Positions 30,269 to 38,921 of a DNA stretch of 55,777 bases are shown one piece after another; position 1 is the first letter of the stretch; each line of letters starts with the position of its first letter. Source of the DNA: a virus; IMG/VR virus record IMGVR_UViG_3300025280_000039, positions 1 to 55,777 of that record; one strand, written 5' to 3'. A program made the translations under genes and the position numbers. Below the pieces are notes generated by a model. The model was given only the letters and a program-made list of their open reading frames with translations, searched no databases and had not been told where the DNA came from.

Positions 30269-31869
30269 GCTCCGATCTCCACTAAAACGATTGTTGATTT
30301 ACCCGCCGAACCACTGGAATTTTTTTGAATGTTAATGGTCCCTACCTGATCATATCTCGACATCTGTGTTTTATATGTGGTCGCACTTGTCGTAGATGGA
30401 GAATCCAAAAACGCCGCAAAATGTAACGTGCGCTGATCGTCGGCATCACCAATTTGTATGGTGTCATAAATATTTGTTGTGGCTCTCAGAAGGACCAGTC
30501 TGCCTTCTGACCGGCCAAAATGAGACACACTTTGAGAGACTAAGCATAGGACTTTACTGGATGTGGCAGAGGGGGTAATCGCCGCACTAAGCCCAGTGTC
30601 AACAAGAGTCGTACTGTCTGTGTCGACTTGAGTAGTCGTTGTTCCGGTAACAACCTGTAGTACCTTACCCCCCGCAACACTTGCCCAGGTAGTGCCATCA
30701 GAAGTCAAAACATTGCCGGATGTCGATGGGGCTATCATCTGGGGGGCAGAGGTCCCATTCCCAAGCAACACGGAATTAGCCGTTAGCGTAGATGCTCCAG
30801 TTCCCCCATTGGCTACGCTCAGATCAGTTCCCAAAGTCAACGCGCCAACTATCTCTACGCCCGTTCCACCCGTTGCGATTTTAATAACCGCTGCGTCAGC
30901 GTCATTTTTGATGGTTACGTCGTTGGTCGAGCCCTGCCCGGTTAAAATTAGCCCTTCTGCGGCGGTATATCCCATTGCTGCATTATCTGCCGCAGCCGTA
31001 TCTCCATCAGCATTTACTGTGGAGGCAGTGACATCCCCTACGATATCTACGTTTGTTGCACCAGTCGCAATCGTAATTACATCGGCATCGGCATCGTTTT
31101 TAATCGTTACATCGTTAGTGGACCCTTGGCCGGTGAGGATTAATCCCTCGGCAGAGGTGTAACCAATAGCAGCAGTGTCGCTAGCGGAGGTATCCCCATC
31201 CGGTTTGAATGTCGCGGCGGTAGCATCTCCAACGATATCTACATTTGTCGCGCCCGTTGGAATAACCAGGACAGCCGCATCCGCATCGTTCTTTATTGTG
31301 ATGTCGTTCGTCGATCCCTGCCCGGTCAGAATAAGACCTTCCGCGGCGGTATATCCCATCGTCGCATCATCACCAGCAGCGGTGTCAGCGTTAGCACTTA
31401 CCTTTCCAAAAACAGGATTCAATAAAGCGTTGACAACAGCGGCTCCGCTACCGGCCCCATCACAATACACAATGGCGCTCGCCCCATTAGTGATGGTTAT
31501 ATTTGCCCCACTGCCTTGACTGATGACTACGCTGTAGGGACCGCTGGACCCGGAATCAGTAGTTGAGTTGGTAAAGATAAAGAAAGCCGCAGACGTGTTG
31601 GGGGCCACAGTGACCGTGTTATTTGCACCAAGAGCACCGGTGAATTTAATAACCCGGTACATACCATCTTGAAGGTTTTCTGTGCCTTGGCCCGGGGAGG
31701 CTTCCCTGACTGTTAAGGTATGTGTAGTACCGGAGAGAGCGACTGACCCGTAAGAAGCTATTCGATCAAGAATGTCAAAATTGAAGTTGGTGGTTACCCC
31801 CCAAGTCCCTGACTGTTCTCCAGTAGCTACTTCTTCGAAGCCGAAATTAGTTGTAAATGTGGAAGCCAT
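30265..31869 (-). CDS. Tail fibre-like protein 1 with three internal repeats
   Basis: A 534-residue fibre. The N-terminal 150 residues (start 'MASTFTTNFGFEEVATGEQS', 'NFDILDRIASYGSVALSG', 'LTVREASPGQGTENLQDGMY') are shared with the fibre at 32339-34300 and probably anchor it to the tail. Residues about 160-330 hold three copies of a roughly 55-residue block containing 'GYTAAEGLILTGQGSTNDVT' and 'IATGATNVDIVGD'. Then comes a shared linker 'GGTGASTLTANSVLLGNGTS' and a unique C-terminal receptor-type domain. TAGGAACG precedes the ATG, as in the other fibre gene. Confidence 0.75.
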   Translation of the reverse strand: MASTFTTNFGFEEVATGEQSGTWGVTTNFNFDILDRIASYGSVALSGTTHTLTVREASPGQGTENLQDGMYRVIKFTGALGANNTVTVAPNTSAAFFIFTNSTTDSGSSGPYSVVISQGSGANITITNGASAIVYCDGAGSGAAVVNALLNPVFGKVSANADTAAGDDATMGYTAAEGLILTGQGSTNDITIKNDADAAVLVIPTGATNVDIVGDATAATFKPDGDTSASDTAAIGYTSAEGLILTGQGSTNDVTIKNDADADVITIATGATNVDIVGDVTASTVNADGDTAAADNAAMGYTAAEGLILTGQGSTNDVTIKNDADAAVIKIATGGTGVEIVGALTLGTDLSVANGGTGASTLTANSVLLGNGTSAPQMIAPSTSGNVLTSDGTTWASVAGGKVLQVVTGTTTTQVDTDSTTLVDTGLSAAITPSATSSKVLCLVSQSVSHFGRSEGRLVLLRATTNIYDTIQIGDADDQRTLHFAAFLDSPSTTSATTYKTQMSRYDQVGTINIQKNSSGSAGKSTIVLVEIGA

Positions 31870-31884
31870 AACTCGTTCCTATAA

Positions 31885-32325
31885 TTATGCGGGCGCTACA
31901 GGCCAAGTAGGATTAGCTGGATCAGGGGTATTGGCAGGCAGATCACGAAGAGCTTGGCGATAAGTTTTCCAATCGCTCGGGATCTCTGTCCCAGCATCGG
32001 AAGCCCTAATAGACACCCAATCAGTATCTTCTAAAAAGTGATTTCTTTCGTCTCTAAGATATTTGAATTGCTGCGCAAGAGTATCTGCTGATTCTTGCGT
32101 AGCACTATATGTAATCGTTTTTGTAGATGGATCAACAACAACATACTTAATATCCCATCCTTTTGCTGGCATCTCCACATAAAAAGAATTGGGTGCTCTT
32201 TTAGCTACTGGTAATTCATTGATTAATCTATTTACAAGAGCCTGTGCGTTTTCTTCTGTATCCACAGTATTACTTCTAGTCACATGAAAAGATTCATCCC
32301 AATCAGCTACAATTAAATATCTCAT
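31885..32325 (-). CDS. Tail fibre assembly chaperone-like protein
   Basis: A 146-residue protein. ATG 32325 has a good AAGGAGAG site; an upstream in-frame start would overlap the fibre gene. The C-terminus 'LRDERNHFLEDTDWVSIRAS' with 'WKTYRQALRDLPANTPDPAN' is the hallmark of phage tail assembly chaperones (Phage_tail_APC-like). It lies between the two fibre genes and probably serves one or both. Confidence 0.75.
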   Translation of the reverse strand: MRYLIVADWDESFHVTRSNTVDTEENAQALVNRLINELPVAKRAPNSFYVEMPAKGWDIKYVVVDPSTKTITYSATQESADTLAQQFKYLRDERNHFLEDTDWVSIRASDAGTEIPSDWKTYRQALRDLPANTPDPANPTWPVAPA

Positions 32326-32338
32326 TTTTCTCTCCTTT

Positions 32339-34300
32339 TTATGCTGAATTCTTGAATCCGTACATATGGATAAAACAATCTCTGAAATCAACTGGATCGG
32401 TGGAGTTATCTACTTCTAATTTAAATTTAACGGCATCTACTACAAAAGTGAGACCGGCTCCTCTACTATTACCTACACCTATGTATCTAAAAGCTTGCCC
32501 CCCACTATTAATAAACCCATCAAAAACTACTTGGGCTTGCGCTAAATATGATGTAGTACCGGGGCACTCAGGATGTTCCATTGTAATTTCCATAGATAGA
32601 TAACGACCAGTGGTTGAATCCAATTGTTGAGCACCGGCCATAGTCAGGCGTATGGCCGAGTCACCATTTGAATATTCAGCATTCTTCCAATTGTCATTTG
32701 CACCACTAACGTCACCCAGCGTTCCAAGCTGCCATATATAATTAGACGAAACATAACTTGATCCATTGTCTTCACTGAACTGCATAAGTAATTTTGAGGC
32801 GGAGTCTGGGGCTATATACAGATGCCATTTATATGCAAAATAAACGGAGTCATCTATCAAAGAAGTAAATGTAACTTCTGAACCAGTTGTAACTACTTGA
32901 CTACCTAACCATACACAGGAACCACCACCACCCGCCGCAGCGCTTGCCCAAGTACTGCCATCAGAAGTCAAAACATTTCCCGATGTCGACGGTGCGATCA
33001 TCTGGAGTGCTGAGGTGCCATTTCCGAGTAATACAGAATTCGCCGTTAAGGTACTTGCCCCCGTCCCTCCATCAGCTACAGGAACATCCGTCCCTCCCGC
33101 TCGATAGATGGCATTACCCTCGACAGTCAAATCTCCCGCACCCGACCTCGCTAGAGTTGTGTCAGTAGCAGCACCAATATTTACTGCTGTAAATTGCGGA
33201 CTATCTCCTGTTCCAACCCCAATCGAGGTCCGTAAGGTAGCTCCTGACTCGGCCACTGGATCAGTGGAACCATCCCCAACGATCATTTGTCCATCACTCA
33301 ATACTGACATCGCCGTAATGGCACCAGTACCTGAGCCCAGCAGGACACCCCCGTCGGTTAATGAGCTTGCCCCCGTTCCCCCATCAGCTACAGGGACGTC
33401 GGTGCCACCGGCTCGATAAATTGCGTTACCTTCTACCGTTAGGTCACCAGCACCTGATCTAGCCAGGGTTGTATCAGTGGCAGCTCCAATGTTCACCGCC
33501 GTGAATTGCGGACTATCTCCTGTTCCAACTCCAATTGAGGTCCGCAGGGTAGCTCCGCTTTCGGCAACGGGATCCGTGGAGCCATCTCCAACAATCATTT
33601 CGGAGTCGGCCAAAACGGCCAAGGCAGTCACCGCTCCGGTTCCCGAGCCCAGCAACACGCCACCATCGGTTAAGCTGGTTGCCCCCGTACCTCCGTTCGC
33701 TACGGGGAGGGTTCCGGTTACTCCTGCCGTCAAACTTACCTGTCCCCACGAGACATCAGTCCCATCCGTCAGCACTACATTGCTTGCCGAACCTACGGCC
33801 AAACGGGCCGTTAAATTGGAGGCATTTCGTACAACGATGTCCCCCCGTGTGGTCAACGGTTCCACAAGGGCTGGGGCAACTACCGCGCCGCTTCCTGCTC
33901 CATCACAATAAACCAGGGCACGAGTGCCACTGGCTAACGTGTAATTAGCTCCGCTGCCTTGGCTAAAAATTAAAGAGAAGCCGCCAGAAGTTCCATCGAT
34001 GAAAACAAAAAAGGCAGTCGTGGTATTAGGCGCTATCGTAATTGTGCAGTTCTGACTTAACGACCCGGTAAACTTAATGACTCTGAACATCCCATCCTGA
34101 AGATTTTCAGTGCCCGATCCGGGGGAAGCTTCTCGAACAGTGAGGGTGGCTGTCGAGGCATCGGACAAGGCAACCGCCTTGTAAGCCGTAATGCGATCGA
34201 GGATGTCAAAATTGAAGTTGGTAGTGGTTCCCCAATCTCCGCTTTGATCACCGGTTGCCATCTCCTCGATGCCAAAATTTGTCGTATACGATGAAGCCAT
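32339..34300 (-). CDS. Tail fibre-like protein 2 with duplicated block
   Basis: A 653-residue paralogue of the 30265-31869 fibre, with matching N-terminal anchor ('MASSYTTNFGIEEMATGDQS', 'LTVREASPGSGTENLQDGMF'). The middle has a nearly exact duplicated block of about 110 residues containing 'VAESGATLRTSIGVGTGDSP' and 'AATDTTLARSGAGDLTVEGN'. The linker 'GGTGASTLTANSVLLGNGTS' is shared, and the C-terminal about 190 residues are unique, likely receptor-binding. TAGGAACG precedes the ATG. Two fibres with one anchor suggest wider or switchable host range. Confidence 0.75.
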   Translation of the reverse strand: MASSYTTNFGIEEMATGDQSGDWGTTTNFNFDILDRITAYKAVALSDASTATLTVREASPGSGTENLQDGMFRVIKFTGSLSQNCTITIAPNTTTAFFVFIDGTSGGFSLIFSQGSGANYTLASGTRALVYCDGAGSGAVVAPALVEPLTTRGDIVVRNASNLTARLAVGSASNVVLTDGTDVSWGQVSLTAGVTGTLPVANGGTGATSLTDGGVLLGSGTGAVTALAVLADSEMIVGDGSTDPVAESGATLRTSIGVGTGDSPQFTAVNIGAATDTTLARSGAGDLTVEGNAIYRAGGTDVPVADGGTGASSLTDGGVLLGSGTGAITAMSVLSDGQMIVGDGSTDPVAESGATLRTSIGVGTGDSPQFTAVNIGAATDTTLARSGAGDLTVEGNAIYRAGGTDVPVADGGTGASTLTANSVLLGNGTSALQMIAPSTSGNVLTSDGSTWASAAAGGGGSCVWLGSQVVTTGSEVTFTSLIDDSVYFAYKWHLYIAPDSASKLLMQFSEDNGSSYVSSNYIWQLGTLGDVSGANDNWKNAEYSNGDSAIRLTMAGAQQLDSTTGRYLSMEITMEHPECPGTTSYLAQAQVVFDGFINSGGQAFRYIGVGNSRGAGLTFVVDAVKFKLEVDNSTDPVDFRDCFIHMYGFKNSA

Positions 34301-34309
34301 AATCCGTTC

Positions 34310-34645
34310 CTATGCAGCTATTTGTGTCCAATCCGGTGTTTGTGCCGCATCGATCTCGCTAAATCCGGACGTTTGCGAAGCATCAATTATGCCCCAAACA
34401 TTAACCGTACTTATTGCACCTGTGGCAGAAACTCCAGTTACAGTAACTTCAATACTTGGAGTAACGGTTGCGGTTCCAACGGCTCCAGTTGCACTGACAC
34501 CTGTCGGAACTGTAACGGAAGTTCCCGTCGCATCGGCGGTTCCAACAGCCCCAGTTGCACCGACACCGGTAACTTCAACAGGAAGTTGTTGCCCCCACGA
34601 GGAGGACCCCCAAGTACCTCTTCCCCAACCAGTGACACTAGCCAA
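34310..34645 (-). CDS. Small repetitive virion protein
   Basis: A 111-residue protein starting 'MASVTGWGRGTWGSSSWGQQ', followed by three repeats around 'VTGVSATGAVGTATV'. The Trp-Gly start and Val/Thr/Gly repeats are typical of small fibre-linked or tail-tip proteins in marine phages. It sits between fibre 2 and another structural gene. Exact role unknown. Confidence 0.6.
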   Translation of the reverse strand: MASVTGWGRGTWGSSSWGQQLPVEVTGVGATGAVGTADATGTSVTVPTGVSATGAVGTATVTPSIEVTVTGVSATGAISTVNVWGIIDASQTSGFSEIDAAQTPDWTQIAA

Positions 34646-34659
34646 AACACTACTACCCG

Positions 34660-35115
34660 TTAAGCAATTCGAATAATTGCGGTAGAAGCAGCGGCGGCAG
34701 GAAACTGCACAGTGAAAGTGCCTGCCGTACTTGTCTTATTGCCACCAAAATCCAACGCACAAACGGCCTTGTTAGAATCAGTGTCGTTATAAATAAGAGC
34801 CCCGCGAGCCGTTATAGTAGCCGTAGTGTAACTATGGTCAGCAAAATCCGTTATCCCCGTGGTTCCATCAAGACTTGGGTCTATACGGGTAAGTGCCGTT
34901 CCACCTGTAACATACGAGCCACTACTAGCCACTTCTCCCGTAGTAACAAAAACTGTAGTTGCGGCACCAAGAGTAGCTGTCGTACTACTTTTGCCCCCGC
35001 TGCCAATAGCATATAGGGCCAGATTGAAGGTGTCCCCTCCACTCAGTTTGAAGTTATGCACAGCCTCTAGAAGCTCTTTCTTAAAGCTGCTGCACATTGC
35101 GTTAGTTATTGCCAT
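34660..35115 (-). CDS. Virion structural protein
   Basis: A 151-residue Thr/Ala-rich beta protein. It starts 'MAITNAMCSSFKKELLEAVH' (helix) followed by 'DTFNLALYAIGSGG' and strands such as 'YTTATITARGALIYND'. The layout resembles phage tail or baseplate-like proteins carried next to fibres. No enzyme motif. Confidence 0.6.
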   Translation of the reverse strand: MAITNAMCSSFKKELLEAVHNFKLSGGDTFNLALYAIGSGGKSSTTATLGAATTVFVTTGEVASSGSYVTGGTALTRIDPSLDGTTGITDFADHSYTTATITARGALIYNDTDSNKAVCALDFGGNKTSTAGTFTVQFPAAAASTAIIRIA

Positions 35116-35116
35116 T

Positions 35117-35407
35117 TCACAAACTCCTTAAATGATTAGCTAAATCTGAGTGTCCTGATTTTCTCAGCTTATAGCACAACGTAGCCCTATCTTGTTCAAC
35201 TGCCATTTTAATATAAAAATCCAATACTCCTCTAAGACTTGACCTAAAAGCAAAAGCTTGGTCTCTAATAGGAGCCGGAGCCCCCTCAGAAACATTTATC
35301 AGCTTGTTTAACGCCATATCCACCACTTTCTCTAATGGAAAACCTCCATTATCGCTAGTTACAACATCAACCATCCCCGTCTTTGCGGAAGCGTCAATAG
35401 TAAGCAT
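35117..35407 (-). CDS. Hypothetical helical protein
   Basis: A 96-residue helical protein ('VDMALNKLINVSEGAPAPIR', 'LDFYIKMAVEQDRATLCYKL'). No family was recognised. Its ATG overlaps the stop of the Rossmann-like gene (TAATG-type overlap at 35407). Confidence 0.55.
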   Translation of the reverse strand: MLTIDASAKTGMVDVVTSDNGGFPLEKVVDMALNKLINVSEGAPAPIRDQAFAFRSSLRGVLDFYIKMAVEQDRATLCYKLRKSGHSDLANHLRSL

Positions 35408-36168
35408 TAGGAAACTGCTTCAAAAGGAACAATTTTATCGTTCCTGTCATAAAGCCCTTTAAGTGAATCAACGGGCTCGGGGGGAGAAGCTTCCGACTGT
35501 TTAGTTACCGTAAGCTGGTTGTTTTCTATTTGCATTACCATAGGATCTTCAAGTCTGTGATACCCATATAATCTTTCATTTTCTGGGACATTTGTATCCA
35601 ACAAAGATGAAGAGAAAGCTACTTCAATTTTCATCCCATAATTAACGCAACACGCCAGCCAAAATTCCGTACACGCTCGGCCAGCCTCAGCCATATGAAC
35701 ATCGGTTTTATAGGAGTAATCAATCCCGTAAAGAAATATTTTTTCAACTTCTTGAAACAGGGCAAACGCAATCGCATAAGGAACTGTATTGTTAAAATAA
35801 CAAAGACCCGTCGCCTTCACTATTTCTTCCAAAGGGTACAAAACACACCCTGGCACTCTTTTATCCAGAACACATGTGTAAATTGGTCCTGGATGGATGG
35901 CCAAACATTTTCTAAGGGCTACTGTCTGGTTCCCAGCATTTTCTGTATCTAAAAATCTAGAGGGAGGGTCCATCATAAAAACTCGATCATGCTTTATAGG
36001 AGCCATCATTGAGTTGATAGCCCACACTTCATCATAATCTTTCCCATTGGCTACTGAAGAAGTAAATATCCCTTGAGAGCCCCCTAAACCTACAATCGCT
36101 ACTGAAGAACCTTTTAAAGAAGGGTCCTTAGAAGATATTTTAGGTAACTGGTTTTCTAATGCAGGCAT
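35407..36168 (-). CDS. Rossmann-like protein, possible glycosyltransferase
   Basis: A protein of about 253 residues with uncertain start. ATG 36168 follows GGGGACAGGT and lies just after the previous stop; longer forms to 36297 overlap the adaptor gene by up to 107 bp. The core has 'SSVAIVGLGGSQGIFTSSV' (nucleotide-binding-like loop), 'DYDEVWAINSMMAP', 'HDRVFMMDPPSRFLD', 'KIFLYGIDYSYKTDVHMAEA' and 'FWLACCVNYGMKIEVAFSSS'. This order resembles DUF115/MptE-like or CST-type sialyltransferase folds. It may modify virion or host surface sugars; this is inference. An enzyme inside the connector-fibre block is odd. Confidence 0.5.
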   Translation of the reverse strand: MPALENQLPKISSKDPSLKGSSVAIVGLGGSQGIFTSSVANGKDYDEVWAINSMMAPIKHDRVFMMDPPSRFLDTENAGNQTVALRKCLAIHPGPIYTCVLDKRVPGCVLYPLEEIVKATGLCYFNNTVPYAIAFALFQEVEKIFLYGIDYSYKTDVHMAEAGRACTEFWLACCVNYGMKIEVAFSSSLLDTNVPENERLYGYHRLEDPMVMQIENNQLTVTKQSEASPPEPVDSLKGLYDRNDKIVPFEAVS

Positions 36169-36190
36169 ACCTGTCCCCAAGGTTTTTAAC

Positions 36191-36835
36191 CTAAGCCACA
36201 TCCCTTCTAACACGGTCATACCTGTACTCATCTCTAGTCTGCATACCTTCCCCAAGATTTTTAAGCCATCTGATGGATTCCTGGAAGCGGCTTTCATACG
36301 CAGACAAAATATCCTGTTCCCCTTTCATGAAGATATATGCCTCCACTAAAGCTCCATACAACAAGGCGAGCTCGGCATTGTCCCCAAGCCATGTCGTACC
36401 ACTACTGGCCGCCGTTATGGATTCCGGTCTATAAAAGTAATGCAGCTCGACATTTAAGGCGCTGCTTGGGGTTGGGGCTACAAGCAGAGTTTCATCATTC
36501 CAATCGGCGTAATAAAGAGGGACACCCTCCGTAGCCGGATTGGGTGTGTAATCCTGAGCAAACGTCACTTGCTTATACAGGAGAAACTCATTATTTGAGC
36601 TATTTACAACGCTCAAGGAAAAAGGAGCCAAGAAATCAGTGGGTTTCGTTAAAAATTTATTTGACGCAGTTAAAGAGCCGGCAACATTTTTGCGAAACAC
36701 ATCCAGTTGGCATTCTTTTAGAATTCTCTCTTCTGCGTTTAGAATAAACCTGGTCAATTGACTAACAAACGTAGACTCTGAGTTATCTGTGTAGTCTTCT
36801 ATCGCAGTTTTTAATGTCGTAAATGTAAAGGCCAT
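36191..36835 (-). CDS. Head-tail adaptor (connector) protein
   Basis: A 214-residue protein starting 'MAFTFTTLKTAIEDYTDNSE' with 'FVSQLTRFILNAEERILKE', 'PTDFLAPFSLSVV', 'VPLYYADWNDETLLVAPTPS' and 'VELHYFYRPESI'. This pattern matches adaptors of podoviruses such as phage SU10, which ring the portal. It fits its place between the capsid and tail genes. Confidence 0.75.
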   Translation of the reverse strand: MAFTFTTLKTAIEDYTDNSESTFVSQLTRFILNAEERILKECQLDVFRKNVAGSLTASNKFLTKPTDFLAPFSLSVVNSSNNEFLLYKQVTFAQDYTPNPATEGVPLYYADWNDETLLVAPTPSSALNVELHYFYRPESITAASSGTTWLGDNAELALLYGALVEAYIFMKGEQDILSAYESRFQESIRWLKNLGEGMQTRDEYRYDRVRRDVA

Positions 36836-36836
36836 T

Positions 36837-37340
36837 TTATGCGCTCACGGTTACCGGGCCAGCGGAGGCGAAACCTCCTCCCCCTCTAGTATTACCTACA
36901 GTGGCAGTTCCACTGCTCGCGGTAAAAGTATATGTGTCGTCATCTACCTTGGTTATAGTTCGACCAGCAGCAATCTCAAGAACTGCTTCCGTAAACCCGT
37001 CAAAAGCTTCCGCATCTCTAAAGCGTACGGTGTCCCCTGTGCTTCTACCGTGCCCGGGTTCCGTTACGGTTATTACATCTGACCCACTCGAGGAAGATTC
37101 AAACGGGTTAAAGGGCAACAAAACCGTTACCGGAGGTTCCGTACGATCCGGCCTGCTGATTCTTAAAGCTTGAGGATCTGACCTGTGAGGACTTGGAGTT
37201 AACTGAGGCTGTTTAGGCTCGTATTCATCCCTTCCTACTAAAAGACCGTTCCACTCCTTAATCATATCGTTAAGGTGGTAGGCCCTTCCGGATCGATCTG
37301 AGATCCCTAATGCATGTTTCCCACTGGCGAATCTAGGCAT
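36837..37340 (-). CDS. Virion structural protein
   Basis: A 167-residue protein starting 'MPRFASGKHALGISDRSGRA', with a Pro/Arg-rich linker ('SPHRSDPQALRISRPDRTEP') and a C-terminal Ig-like beta domain ('DVITVTEPGHGRSTGDTVRF', 'ITKVDDDTYTFTASSG'). It is probably a decoration or connector accessory. The same beta signature occurs in the fibre-side gene at 26762-29032. Confidence 0.6.
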   Translation of the reverse strand: MPRFASGKHALGISDRSGRAYHLNDMIKEWNGLLVGRDEYEPKQPQLTPSPHRSDPQALRISRPDRTEPPVTVLLPFNPFESSSSGSDVITVTEPGHGRSTGDTVRFRDAEAFDGFTEAVLEIAAGRTITKVDDDTYTFTASSGTATVGNTRGGGGFASAGPVTVSA

Positions 37341-37341
37341 C

Positions 37342-38244
37342 CTAAATCCTCAATGAAGCGTAACTTGGAACCAGTCTAAGAGGTACGCCGTGGTCTATGT
37401 CTTCAGAGGAAGCCCTTTGGAACTCCTCTTCATACATCATTTTTAACGCATCAATCCTCTGGGGGGAACGTTTAAGAGCTATCTGGTAAGAGAGACCAGC
37501 AACCAGGCAGGGCAGGAATCGGAAAGGTATCTGGGCTGTGTTGACCGCAGCATCCGCATCTTCCAGGCGTTTCATGCGGTAATAAATTATCGTATCCGTA
37601 GAATTCTCTGGTACGGGCCATACGGTAATAGTTGGGGTTATCTGTCTATCAACATAGAACTCCGTTGGCCGACCTTGTGTAGTCTTTTTAGGAATACTCA
37701 AATACTCTTGCCGGCTCATCCTCGTTATAGACAAATCCTCACTATCTCTTTGGATTACAGCCTCGAGCACATCAACCGTGGCCTGCACATCAGCAAGAGA
37801 CGGATCGGCACTGATGGTAGTGCTAGCGGAACTACTTGATCCGGTAATTGTCTCGGATGTGGTAAAAGCCCCACTGGGGACCGTCAAGGTCATGGTCGTA
37901 CCGGACGGCTTAGTGATAATTTCGGCGGTTACCCCACTGCTGCCGCCAGTAATGGTCTCTCCAATAGAAAAACTGCCAGAGGCGCCAACGGTGGCGGTTA
38001 TGGTTCCTATGGGGTAAGTAGCAACGGCGGAGGAAGTAGACAATTGAGCCATCGCTTGGGAAATCTGCTCAACTGTCCATAAGTTAAGCCCTCTGTTCGC
38101 CCAATCAGCGAACAGGAGGTTTAACGACCTACGAGCTGTTTTTGAATCATATCCAGTACGAAGTTCAAGGCCGCATCGCTCAAAGGCTTCCTCGGTAACT
38201 TCCGCCATATCTAGGTTGAAGTCGACCGATCCAGATGTCGCCAT
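37342..38244 (-). CDS. Head-tail connector-like protein with Ig-like insert
   Basis: A 300-residue protein. The N-terminal 'NLDMAEVTEEAFERCGLELR' plus 'RRSLNLLFADWANRGLNLWT' and C-terminal 'RMSRQEYLSIPKK', 'PTITVWPVPENSTDTIIYYR' and 'FLPCLVAGLSYQIALKRSP' look like a tail-completion or adaptor protein. Residues about 75-150 are an inserted Gly/Ser/Thr beta segment ('GSFSIGETITGGSSGVTAEI'), likely an extra Ig-like decoration. GAGGAAAC precedes the ATG. Confidence 0.6.
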   Translation of the reverse strand: MATSGSVDFNLDMAEVTEEAFERCGLELRTGYDSKTARRSLNLLFADWANRGLNLWTVEQISQAMAQLSTSSAVATYPIGTITATVGASGSFSIGETITGGSSGVTAEIITKPSGTTMTLTVPSGAFTTSETITGSSSSASTTISADPSLADVQATVDVLEAVIQRDSEDLSITRMSRQEYLSIPKKTTQGRPTEFYVDRQITPTITVWPVPENSTDTIIYYRMKRLEDADAAVNTAQIPFRFLPCLVAGLSYQIALKRSPQRIDALKMMYEEEFQRASSEDIDHGVPLRLVPSYASLRI

Positions 38245-38253
38245 GTTTCCTCC

Positions 38254-38469
38254 TCAAGGCCAAATAGCGAGGCGGATTGCGATCACTAATTGTCCTACTA
38301 TCAAAAAGCCCACTCCCCATAGAACTTTTGACATGGTGTCAATAGATCTTTGAAGATGAAAAATGTCGTTGGTTTTCAAAACCTCGATCTTCTCTGACAT
38401 CAATTTAAGCTCGCCTTTGATCTTGACGAGTTCCAGCTCATTCCGGCGTTCTAGGCTGTCATCAGCCAT
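38254..38469 (-). CDS. Coiled-coil protein with one membrane segment
   Basis: A 71-residue protein with a charged coiled coil (residues 5-45) and a C-terminal transmembrane helix ('VLWGVGFLIVGQLVIAIRLA'). It could be a holin, antiholin or spanin-like protein, but no family was recognised. Lying inside the structural block is unusual. The start overlaps the upstream stop by one base. Confidence 0.55.
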   Translation of the reverse strand: MADDSLERRNELELVKIKGELKLMSEKIEVLKTNDIFHLQRSIDTMSKVLWGVGFLIVGQLVIAIRLAIWP

Positions 38470-38876
38470 TAGAACTCTTTCACCATCTCCAGAACTATGG
38501 AGTAGGTGTCCCCAGATGTGTGTCCAACAGTTGTAAATTGAATATCCCCGGTCTTTCCGGAACCCGATGCATTGGGTAGCCCACCGAAAGAAGAGAAATC
38601 TAGAGTGTCGCTCCAGTCAGCCTGGAGTTGAAGCGCAATAACATCTGCGGTTGCATCCCACAGAACCTTAACTCCCATCCCTACAGTGGAATACCAAACC
38701 TTGGTTATACGAACTCCGGTGCAGGTAACACCTGCACCATCCGGATAAGCGCCCAAGGCGGATACATCTACCTTTGTAACGGCAGATTCCCCAGTCCCGT
38801 CGCTGGTATTGGTGAAGTACATAACGGCCTTTCGAGGGCCGTCATCAACGGTCGTTGAAGTAACAGCGTCAGCCAT
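38469..38876 (-). CDS. Virion structural (decoration-like) protein
   Basis: A 135-residue beta-rich protein ('RKAVMYFTNTSDGTGESAVT', 'GVRITKVWYSTVGMGVKVLW', 'DTYSIVLEMVKEF'). AAGGAGC is well placed before ATG 38876. Probably a head or tail decoration; it lies between terminators of the capsid side and the connectors. Confidence 0.6.
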   Translation of the reverse strand: MADAVTSTTVDDGPRKAVMYFTNTSDGTGESAVTKVDVSALGAYPDGAGVTCTGVRITKVWYSTVGMGVKVLWDATADVIALQLQADWSDTLDFSSFGGLPNASGSGKTGDIQFTTVGHTSGDTYSIVLEMVKEF

Positions 38877-38887
38877 TTTAAGCTCCT

Positions 38888-38914
38888 TTTAAAAAGGAAG
38901 GGGGCGAGCCCCCT
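38888..38914 (-). terminator. Intrinsic terminator after 38922-39470
   Basis: On the minus strand, GGGGGC / GCCCCC stem (38908-38913, 38900-38905) with flanking A-T pair and 2-base loop, followed by TCCTTTTT. The T tract overlaps the ribosome site of the next gene, so partial read-through is likely. Confidence 0.75.
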
Positions 38915-38921
38915 AACCTAG

